64,000 nucleotides of DNA from Fremontodendron californicum (Eukaryota; Streptophyta; Magnoliopsida; Malvales; Malvaceae): NCBI GenBank assembly GCA_030761205.1, contig JAULJL010000017.1, positions 2,056,001-2,120,000 on the forward strand, in the 5' to 3' direction. A program made the position numbers and the translations under genes. Shown one piece after another: positions 33,672 through 44,754 of this stretch (position 1 is its first letter; every line of letters starts with the position of its first letter). A model generated the notes under the pieces. That model worked only from the letters and a program-made list of their open reading frames with translations. It did no database searches and was not told where the DNA came from.

Positions 33672-36600
33672 CTCTCTTGGTTATAAAATATATAGGTTCA
33701 AGTTTTATCAATGTTTTCTCATTGTTGCTAATTTCCAAAGCAGCTAATGAAAATTTTTAAGACATACAAATTGGGAGGTGTCCATGTGTGGAAAATTGCT
33801 ACTTCTCTAAATATATATATTTTTAATTGGAAGGTAATAACATGCCATGCCATTCCAAGCTCAAATAATAACTGATAACTAAATGATTAATTAGTAGTCA
33901 ATAAGGCATATCCTTCAAAGTCCAATTATATACAATCTCATATAAGACAACATGACAGTAGTTATTGATTGTCAAATAAGACAATACCACAAAATTTCCA
34001 ACAAATTTTGACTGCCTCGCAATTTATTCCATCTTTCTTTTTTTTTTTTAATCTTTGCCGGTTGTTTAATCAATTGACATTGCCTCAACCTCAAGCAGGC
34101 TGAAGCTAAATTTGTCATCTACTAGTCAAAGCTTTGTAAAGAACTTTCGTAAAGTTTGTCACCAGAACATGATTGCTGCTATTTTTTTTTTATTTTTATA
34201 TATCAAAGATTTGAATGTGGTTTTATAATTAAATTTTTTTATTTATAAATTTATTTTATATGCATATTTTTAAAAAAAAATAATCCAATTTTTTAAGTAT
34301 CATATACAAACACTTGCGATTAAATCAAATGTTCAAATATGCACGGATAATTTCTGAAACATGATTATTATTTGACTATTTGAGAGTAACATAATATTAG
34401 AAATTAACATTGTTATTTTACCTATAAGAAAATATTAATTCAAAAATCACTCGTCTTACAATTTCATATTTTTGGGGGGGTTAAATTCATTACTTTAAGA
34501 ACCTGTTGTTAAGCATGAGGAGTTGTGCTTGGTGTGCATTTTAGGTATAGTTTTGAGTTTATCAAATATTCGATGGATTGAATGTTCTAAAACAATCAAA
34601 CCTTTTTTTTTGGTATAGAAAATCACATCAATGTTTGAAATAGAAACAGCTTATCCTTAACATCCCCATGTGAGTGAATAATCCAAACCTAAATCAGTCT
34701 ATTCAGAAGCCTAACTAATTATCACAAAATAATATAATCTATTAATGTTTCATTTGAATTTAATTATAAAACGACATTTGATGCATCGGATGTTTTCTAT
34801 CACATTCTCAAATAAAATCTAAATTATATTGATCAGATCTGAACTTAACCAAAACCAATATACTCATTGCAATTATGTATCAGCCATGCATGCTAATTTC
34901 ATGGAAAACAATAGGAAGCCATGACAATTTTTTATTTTTTCCAAAAAAAATAAATTAAAATCTCTAAATCAAACATTTTGTTTCTTAAATTGTAAATATT
35001 AGTCGCATTAGGTGCTGGATTTGGTAAAGTAAAAGTCTTTCTTTGTTATTTAAAAACTTCACCTATTATTAATTAGTGTGGAATTTGGAATCCAATTTGA
35101 ATTGAAATTTACTTCTAAGCACATAAACTTTATTTAAGATGACTGGATAAGTAGGAGTAAATTCAATTCACTTTCAAGTTCAAGTTTTAAGTTTAAATTT
35201 TGTTAATTATTAATTTACCTTTTTTTAATGTTATTTGATTAGGAATATAATTTTTGAAATGATAAATAAATGTGATTTTACTAAAAATATTACTATAATA
35301 TATGTAATTTGTAAAGTGAAAAAAGAAAAACCGCAGTCAACTGTAAGGAAAAGAAGAGGTAGCAGCAAATCAAATGAGGACACGTACGTACGTACGACCA
35401 TTGGTTAAAGGCGAAGAGGTGTCGGTGATTATTATGCCATTCGTCAGGTGGCTGTTACTTTTGTATAACTCTTTTATTATAACACTAACTAATAACTTTT
35501 TTTTTTTTTTTCTAAAAGAAAAATAAGTTAATTTAAAAAACATGTATTCAATAGTTATTTTATTTTTAAATAATTTAATATGTTAAAATTATTTTAAAAA
35601 TAATAAATTAAAAATTATTAGGAAGTAAAAGTAAAATTACTTTTAATAACAAAATTTATTTTTTCTTTCTTCTCTCATTAAAAAAATATTATTTTTTTTA
35701 AATTTTAATTAAAAAATAAATTAAAAAAATAAAATATTTAAATATTTATTATTTAAAATTTTTTAATTAAAAAAAACTAAAAACTAAAATATTTAAATAT
35801 TTATTTTTTAAAATTAAAAAAAATATTTTTTTAATTAAAAAAGTAAGTTAAAAATAAGATAATTTTTTTTATTAAGGATAATTTTTTTTTTATTTTTTTA
35901 AATAATTTTAATATATTAAATTATTTAAAAATAAAATAATTATTGAGAGTATATTTTTTAAATAAACCCAAAAAGAAATTAGAAGGGAAGGGAAAAAGGA
36001 GAGTGCTAACAGTTCACAGTTTACACACCTGGAATTGATTGGACAGTGCAGGGTCGGCAGGCTTTGGCCGCCCTCTAAAACGAGCCAGTTTTTGTTTCAC
36101 TGGGGAAGGGGGGATCCCTACACTTTTTTTTGGGTTTTTCTATCCCGTATTCTTCTTTACTCCTTTCCTTTTTACCCAGTTATAGCGGTAAACTTTTTTG
36201 TTTTTACTTTTACTGTATAAAATTTTGCTACGTATGAACAAATTTTTTTTTTTTTTTTTGCTACGGATAATTGATTTTTATTTTTGTGTTGATGTATCAT
36301 GTAATATATATATATATATATATATATTGTAAAGAAAACACAAATCTCTGCTTATATATATTTGTGAAATCACTATTATGTTATTAGTATTCGTTGTTTT
36401 TTTTTATTGTATGATATTTAAATTTGATAATTTTAAATACGATATGAATATAATATATTTAATAAATATTAAAATTATGTAATAAATACGATATGTTTAA
36501 TACAAGTATCATATTCGTATTTAAAATTTTAATATATTTAATAATTCATATTATATTTATATTTACATAATTGATACGAAAAAAATAAGACACATAATAC

Positions 36601-39022
36601 ACATACATAAATTATCATTGGTATCTCAAAGATGACTAGATATTTATACAACATAGTTGAAATAAATGACAGAGTAACAGAGAAGCTATTCTTATTGTAC
36701 AACTCGATTAAGCGAATATTAATAAAATAAAATAAAAACTAAAAAATGTTAACTTATATTAAAAATATAAAATATTGTTCCTATCGGTTTAACTAAACGT
36801 TTAGCAATGACAATGTACATATATATATATATATATATATTTTTCTTTTTTCTTCAAAAAATATAAATCCAACTACATTATCCCTCTTTTATTCAATTTT
36901 ATGTAATCGTAAAAGGAAAAAATATGTTAATTTTGGTGTAATGCACCTAATTTATCCGTTTTATATATCATGCAACAACAAAAAATGATGATTAACCTTA
37001 TCTCTCTCTTTTTTTTTTTTTTTTTAAATTTAGGAAATGTTGATTGAAAAAGGAAAACTTTATTATATACATATGTTATATATGCATACTGTATGCATGC
37101 ATGCATATATATATATATATGACACAAGAAAAGGAATAAAATACTAAAGAGTGGGCTGGAAATAAAATACTAAAGAGTAAAATAGGGTTCTAATATTGGA
37201 TATCTATATGAAAAAGATCTCCCTTGGCTAGACTTATGCAAATTAGTGGTTTCAAATTCCAAAAAAAAAGGTGGGATATAATATTACATATTATTATATT
37301 CGATCTTTTTCACTAAAAATCAAAATAAAAGATATTCTTTCATCGGTTGTGCCCGCAAAAATCCAAAAACATATATTAAGGTTTTCATGATTTGATTTAG
37401 TGAATAATGTATTTTTTTTGGATAATAATTTAGTGAATAATGTCATTTTCCCCATCCAATCCCATTCCTCAAATCAAAAATATTATATATTAGAGAAGTT
37501 CACTACCATGAACAGATTTCTCACACACGACTTTTTTTTAAAGGATAAAATTAAATGGGCAAATCTCGTGTTTTTAGAGTGAATAATATTTCATAATAGG
37601 TGCAGTTCAAAAATTTTTATATCAACAATGTTGATTTATTATATCAATAGTGTTAATCTTTTGCATTAATAGTATTGATAATCTGTTACATCAACAATAT
37701 CCATTCTCAAAATTATTCATATGATCAATGACTTTTCATAGAAAATTAATAGAAGTATTAGTCTTCCATGTAAGGCTGTAAATAAACCAAATTTAAACGA
37801 ACAAAAATCGAATATGTTCATGAATTGTTCCCATAATGTTCTCTTGTTTACAATCTACCTGTCACATGTTGATGTAATCATGAAAAATTGAAAATGATTT
37901 CTATGATAGAAAATTTATCCATGTGTTTAGTAATATAAGAGTCAAATGCATATATATATATATATATATTATGATTTTTCTAGAAGTATTACTGTTCATA
38001 AAACTCTTTTTTCGTACTTTCATTGGGATTATACTTGTATTTATTTACCATATAAGATTTGTGTGTATGAAAACGCACCGTAGTTTGAGTTACGTAGTGA
38101 GATAGTTTTTCTTAGTAAGTTGGTATTTCATAACATCTTTTTATTTTCAAAATTCGAATCTAAAAACATCTAATTAAAAAAAAAAAAAAATCAAGTTCTA
38201 ATAATATTCGTTGTGGTGATCTTTGAAGTTATGATACAAGTTTAGTTATTATTATCTATGTATTTGGCTATAGACCTCACATATTCTAAATTTTATTGTG
38301 TTTATAACAACAACAACAACAACAAAAAATAGCAAAACCCTCATTTTTTTATAACAATAAAAAATAATTTATATATAATCATAATTTAAAAATATAGTGA
38401 ACAAAGATAATCATTTTTGTAAATTAAAAAAAAAGTTATACCTGTAATTATATATATATATATATATTATAAATAAATACGATCAAAGATAACTTCAAGC
38501 TTTACTTAATCAATATTTATAGTGGTGGATGTAAATGATTCTAAAGTTTGAAATTAATTTCCAAGTCAAACTAATAGAATACCATCAAAATGGGGTCTGC
38601 CAATAATTGAATTAAGGCTTATTATTACCAACTCTCATCTAACTTTTGGACATTGCGTAAAGCCAAAGCACCTACCCTCCCCAAAACCAAACAAGACTTC
38701 TATTCAAAACAATAGCTTTTTTTGCAAGTTATATATATTATATATGGTAGTAATTAAAATAAAATCAAGATTATTGGTTGGATAAATAGTATAATCTAAT
38801 CTAATCATCTTTGCCTTTCTTCATTCGATATTTACGTTGTTAATCTTGATACGTTTCTACTTTGATGATTATAACCTTTGGAATTTTTTTATGGTACTTA
38901 TATAATTAGTCAATCATAACATTAGCTTTTGAGATTAGTCAAGTGCCTCCCTCTTTCTCTTTTTTTCTTTTTTCTTTTTTTTTTTAAATATGAAAATCAA
39001 AACATTTGCTCATTTCTCACTA

Positions 39023-39062
<40 letters not shown>

Positions 39063-39387
39063 TTATATTGTTTTTTAGGTTTGGCATTTAGCAATATCAT
39101 GAACAACTGTTCACCAAAGTTGTTTATCTCTTAACAATTTAAAATAATTAAGGATGAGATAAGAAAGTATGACGAGGACTCTTTACTTACTAGGACATTA
39201 ACATAGTCGAACTTAGCTTTCCATCATGTGTAGCTTATGTTTTTATATTTATACATAATTTAAATCATTTGATGTGCATAAAAAGATAGACATGTTTAAG
39301 GATCTAGTTATTCGTTTAATTTGATAAGTTCGGTTCAGATTGAATTGGGTTTGAAATAGGATTTTTAGTATTGAATTTATAAGTACT

Positions 39388-39642
39388 GAATTTGTATTTA
39401 TACATAATTTAAATCATTTGAGTATTTATAAATTCAATACTAAAAATTTTTCAGTACTTATAAATTCAATACTAAAAATTTAATTATGTATAAATACAAA
39501 TTCTTAATTTTTAGTATTGAATTTATAAGTACTCACATATTTAATTCTTAATTTTTAGTATTGAATTTATAAGTACTGAAAAATTTTTAGTATTGAATTT
39601 ATAAATACTCAAATGATTTAAATTATGTATAAATACAAATTC
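39388..39642. repeat. Perfect 93-bp inverted repeat with 69-bp loop
   Basis: Bases 39388-39480 are the exact reverse complement of 39550-39642. Each arm carries two inverted copies of the word AGTATTGAATTTATAA, so smaller hairpins are nested inside. A direct repeat of about 36 bp (39362-39397 and 39648-39683, containing TTTTTAGTATTGAATTTATA) brackets the structure. Transcription through it would give a long perfect hairpin RNA. Confidence 0.95.
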
Positions 39643-39684
39643 TTAATTTTTAGTATTGAATTTATAAGTACTGAATTTGTATCA

Positions 39685-40050
39685 TAAAAACTGTTTGGTA
39701 TATTACTGAAAATTAAGTACTGAATATAATTATATTGTTTGATAATTGTAAATCTTGAATTTTGAAAAATTATTCATTTTATAATTTTAATCTTATTAAC
39801 ATAATATTTTATATTATTTTGGATAATTATAGATAAAAACTAAAGGATAATTTAAATATTTCTATCTTTTGTAACAAAAAGAAGAAGAAGAGATAATTTA
39901 ATTCAAATATAATTTTTTTAAAAATAAAATTGACTTAATATTTTTCATTAAGTGATAAGTAGCTCCTTACCTACTTATCTTATTCAACACTTTTTTATTC
40001 AAAATTTTCTATTAAGTAAAATTTAATATGGGTTATCAAACACATTGAAA
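39685..40050. repeat. Possible hAT-like MITE next to the palindrome
   Basis: The left part reads CTGTTTGGTATATTACTG and the right part GGGTTATCAAACACATTG, which are roughly inverted (TTTGGTA / TATCAAAC). AAATTTAATATGGGTTAT occurs again at 40090-40107, suggesting a nested or duplicated end. The boundaries are uncertain. Confidence 0.3.
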
Positions 40051-40466
40051 AAATTAAATATTGAAAATTTTCTTTATTTAATGAATAGTAAAATTTAATA
40101 TGGGTTATATTAATATTTATAAAATTTAAATATTTTTTTTATTTAATAAATAGTAATTTGAGACGGATCGGGTTGATTTGAATTCCAAAAATCCTTACAC
40201 AGATCCAACCCAATTCGACTCGAACCGAACGAATTACCCAACTTTTGAACAGATTTACCCACATCATACACATCCTTCAAAGGCATTGATTTTTTTTTTT
40301 TTTTACAAACTTTCTTCTTCGTATGGAGAAAATTTGGAAATAAAAAACGGTACATAATTTTATATCAGGACAAAACGTGCTGTATTTATATATAGCAAAA
40401 TGAAGCCGAATTCTGAAAATTCATCCATTAAAACCCAAACTCAATTTTACTAACTAAAATTTATTA

Positions 40467-40655
40467 AAGGGTTTTGCTAACGAGTATTTTTTGGGTATTC
40501 TTTAAGGTTAGTTAATATATTATTTATAGTAATATTATTATATTAAATGCAAAAATTGATAACTTTATTTATCAATTTCAATACATTGGATAAAAATATT
40601 ATTATATTTAATAATCTTAAAGAGTGCCCTAAGGACACTCGTTAGCAAAATCCTT
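40467..40655. repeat. MITE (family A), best copy
   Basis: The 189-bp element has terminal inverted repeats: left AAGGGTTTTGCTAACGAGTA, right CACTCGTTAGCAAAATCCTT (reverse complement AAGGATTTTGCTAACGAGTG), matching at 18 of 20 positions. The interior is A/T rich with no coding capacity. Related decayed copies lie at 18258-18431 and 23543-23709. Confidence 0.8.
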
Positions 40656-41589
40656 GATTAAAATATGAACTTGAGACGATCAAAACTCGTACTAACAAAA
40701 CTTAATATTGAAAATTAAAGTAATAATGTTTAATTAGTAATTGAAATTAATTTTATTCTAATTCGATATGAACTTAAACTCAAGAAAACTCGTATCGGAT
40801 ATTGAAAAATTATTTTATGATGCGACTCAAATTGAAAGGATTCGGATAGAAATAGAATACGCTTGTTTGCAATCTCTTATGTATGTTGTAAGGTTCATGA
40901 TTGAAAAATTAATTTCAATAACATATTGTTAATAAAACTGAAACTAAAACCTTTAATTAATGAGATAAATTAAGTTTACTAATTAAACCACTCTCTCCGC
41001 GAGATATGAGTTTTAATTTGTGAATTCTTCATATATATATATATATATATATATGAGAAATGATCCACTTATATTAGTGTAAAACTAAATTAATTTAACA
41101 GACTTTCATAATTTTTATACGATTTATATTTGTTTAATCCGACCATTGTATTACATGTCCTATTCATATAGATGATGCACGTCGAGTTTCGAGTAAATTA
41201 AAAATGGTTAACTATTTGTTCGATATAAAAAAATTTCAACCGTTAAATATATATTGAAAAAGACAGTATTCTCGATCATATCGGATCGATTCAAAACTTT
41301 ACATACATTACGAGTACAACTATATTGCTAAGTCCAACGATCGGATTAAACAAATATAAATCGTATAAAAAATTATAAAAATATATTAAACTAATTTAGT
41401 TTTACACTAATATAAGTGAATTTTTTCTTATATATATATATGTTGTATAGCATTTTGTTTCTTTTATACTTGGATTAATACGTGTAGGTCAAATATGAAT
41501 GGATAAGAGAAAGCATTGAAAATTTTTAGATAAAAAATTATTTACAATAAAAAAGTTAAAAGGCTACGTTTGATTGATATTTTTAAAAA

Positions 41590-41750
41590 TATTAATTAAT
41601 ATCTAATTATATTGATTAAGGTGATATTTATATAAATAAAAATATAATTAATATATTATTTTTTTAATTTAATAAAAATAATATATTAAATATATATTTT
41701 AAAAAAATAATAATTAAATAGTTTTTAATTAATGTCTATTTGAACCTAAA
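41590..41750. repeat. MITE-like repeat (family B)
   Basis: GATTAAGGTGATATTTATAT, TTTAATTTAATAAAAATAAT and TTAAATAGTTTTTAATTAAT follow the order of the other family B copies. Confidence 0.5.
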
Positions 41751-43984
41751 TCTTATTAATCTCGAAGTTTCAAGTGCCATACGTGTGCCAGCATAGATTT
41801 CGGTCCTCAATCAGTGCTAAGTGCTAACAAAGCGGTAGGCTGTTATATATAATAATAAAAAATTTATTATTATTATTATCAAACCAATTACTATATGTTA
41901 GTAAACAAAAGAAAAATATTATACAGATTTACTATAGGGTTATGAACTGTTGATGATAGGACCAACAACATTATACTAACAAAGTCCACCAATCTCAGAT
42001 TTTTAATATAATCTTCGCATTAAACAATTAAATTACTTTTTAATGAACAAAAAAAATATTTAATTTTTTTTATTGCTAACTTCAAAATTTCTTTGACTAA
42101 TCTCATTTTCATTAAATTCGTTTTTCAAAATTAATAGGTAGACGACGGTATCACTTCCAAGCATACAGCAAAGTCCAAGCCATCCCCCACTCGAGGGGAC
42201 GAGGGATTCCCGGAGAACCGTGCGTGGGCTTATTAATCAATGACTATTATTATTATTATTATATTAAAATTAATCTTCACTTTTTTAATCTTAATCACGA
42301 TTTCTTCTCATTAAACAATCAGCTTTACGTACAGGACAACTCAGCTATCTCATTGTTTATTGGATTTAATTGTATGGGAATGCTAAGGGCAGTCACATGT
42401 ACAACCGCACTTCCCCCCACTCATATTCTGATTTTTACAGATTTGAATATCACGGATGTAGATAATTTTTAAAATTTAAAATTATATTTATTATCAATAG
42501 AGGATTCATAGTAGATTGATATAGAAAATTTGGGATATTCAATATTCGAGTTTGTTTTGATTTTGATTTAAATATTATTGAATATTCAAATTTGTTTTAT
42601 TTATACAAAAGAAAAGTTCGAATATTCAAATTTGATACATATTCAATTATTATATATAATTTTATATTTTTATTTTAAAAATTTGATTTAATGAATTTAG
42701 ATATTTAACGAATTTGAATGTTTGATGAATATTGTTATCTAAATAGAATGAAACTTCAAATAATAATATTCGAATTGTAAACAAAATTATAAATTCAAAT
42801 ATCATATAAATTAAATAATTTAAATTCAAATATTTTAAAAATTTTAAAAATTATAAATATCCAATCTTTTATTATTTCTCCTACATCACTCCGCTAAAAT
42901 GGGTCACCCATTCAAGTAGTCAGGTCACAACTTCTAATTAATGAAGAATTTTTGACATGTGAAGTGAAGCAACTTGTAACAGCCGGTCATCGGTTTTGGG
43001 TTAAAAAAGGAGGTGATGTGACCTTGTAAACTGATGAAATGGACTGTACATGCGACTGTCCCCAGCATTTCCTAAATTGTATTAAACAAATTATTACCTA
43101 AATTTCTGAGCAAAATATTTAGAAATTAGTTTTAAGTAAATACTCAATAATTTGGAAAATTAATTCGTTTTTTTCCCTCTATATACTATATAGTGTAAGT
43201 AGGGACAAGCTTTTACGGTTGCTATCGATAAGGACGCTTACCCGAAGATTCCATCCAACGATCCAAATCTCTTATTTTTACCAACTTAAAATCTGGGCCG
43301 TTGAGTTTTAACTTCTCTCAGCTTTTTCGACATAAAAAGGACAGCTCTATGGACTCCATGCCGAGACAGTGCAAACCCATAATACCATGTCCTTTTCTCG
43401 AACTGACAATTCTACCCTTCAGTTTTATGATCAAAGGGTGAATTGTATGGTAAGATGAGGGGTATTTTTGGTTATTCAAAAGAACCAGTTAAGGAATCAA
43501 TTATTTTCTCTGATACTATGTACGTGCAACCTGAGGTAATTGTGGGGACTCTTTAACCTTTTCTTTTTATTTATTTTAAAAAATAAATTTATTTTTTTAC
43601 CATTTGCAGTAAAAAAATTATTTATTACTTCGTGAACTTTTTTCCGGGTTCTTTGTAATTTGTCCGTACACTGTGAAAAGGGCCCTGATCTGACGGTCAT
43701 GATCAAGGTGCATCGTTTACTCGTTTGTACTTTATTAATTTTTCCTGGACTCATTCCTTTTTTAGACATGTGAAAACTAAATTAAAAAAAAAAAAAACTG
43801 CTATTTTCTTTTCTATTTTTTTTTTATTTTGAAATTTATGATCACTACTACTATTAATATATATTTTTCTTATGAAGACATTTATTTATAATTGGGAGAA
43901 AAATGATCATCAATATAAAAAATTATGAAATGAATCAAGGCCGTTGGAGATGAATAAATAGGGGTGCAGTACGAAGGGGTCAAC

Positions 43985-44754
43985 GATAGCTGATTTTGAA
44001 TGCAACAGTTGAATATGATTGGACGGTCATGATGTCATGGTACCAGATTTCACATCAGATCATTCCTCATTATTTATTTTTAACCCCTTTCTTGTGGTCC
44101 CCGCAATATCCGATCCCTCAGATCCAGCCGTGCTACGCGAATCATGAGATTCCTTGCAACACCACTTTCCCCTACACATCATCACACTTTATCAGCCCCC
44201 CCAATATCTCGTTCCTCTCTCCCTTCCGATATATTCCTCAAAATCTCGCCAAATCTCTGGCCCCACGTTTCTTACAGACACCCGTTTTCTGCGGCTACGC
44301 TTTGTCGCCGACGGATAAGATCTCCCCTTCCCACCGTCTATCCTACGGACCACATCTCTCCCCACCACGTGTCACTATCCTAAACGTCCATTAGTATCCT
44401 CATACAAAAAAATTTGAAACCCTCCCTCCTCCTTCCTTTCCAAAAAAAAATTAACCATGGTTAAAATCTAAGCCTTCCTCCCAACACAAAAATAAAAATC
44501 CTTATCCTCTCTTCTATCTGTGTTTGACTTCACTTTCTCTCTCCTTAGCTACCCAACCTCTGCTCCCTATAAGCTTCGTTAATGGCGTTTCAGATCTCAA
44601 AAAAAAAAAAAAAAAACTCTAAAGCTTAACTAAACGCAAATCCTAGCCAAACCCAAGAGCAAAAAAGAGAAAAAAATATTTCATCTTTTCTATCAAAGGC
44701 TTCATTTTTGTGTGTGTGTGTGTGTGTGTTTTTTTTCTTTTCGATTTTTAATTA
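43985..44754 (+). promoter_or_regulatory. TIR1 promoter and leader region
   Basis: C-rich and CT-rich DNA directly upstream of the TIR1 ATG, unlike the AT-rich spacer before it. It holds a (GT)n run (44713-44730) and pyrimidine-rich leader sequence (44505-44570). The 132-codon frame at 43996-44394 has no domain and is rejected as a gene. The transcription start is not fixed. Confidence 0.4.
44582..44629 (+). other. Upstream ORF of 15 codons before TIR1
   Basis: ATG GCG TTT CAG and onward encodes MAFQISKKKKKNSKA followed by TAA, ending 125 bp before the TIR1 start. Its middle is a poly-A tract of 17 bases. It lies in the CT-rich leader-like stretch. If transcribed it is a uORF; slippage in the A-run would change its frame. 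Confidence 0.4.

Larger units (their letters stand above)
33677..43980. other. Gene-poor, repeat-rich intergenic region
   Basis: More than 10 kb without a supported gene. It contains AT microsatellites (36304-36326, 36820-36840, 39024-39054), the large palindrome at 39388-39642, a family A MITE (40467-40655) and a family B repeat (about 41590-41750). Two less AT-rich islands, 36000-36130 and 42140-42235, have no coding pattern. Bases 43195-43450 are also less AT-rich and may be distal promoter of the TIR1 gene. Confidence 0.55.

Noticed and set aside
43996..44394. 132-codon frame upstream of TIR1
   Set aside because: It falls in the C-rich TIR1 promoter region. The composition (Pro, Ser, Phe) follows base bias and there is no domain.
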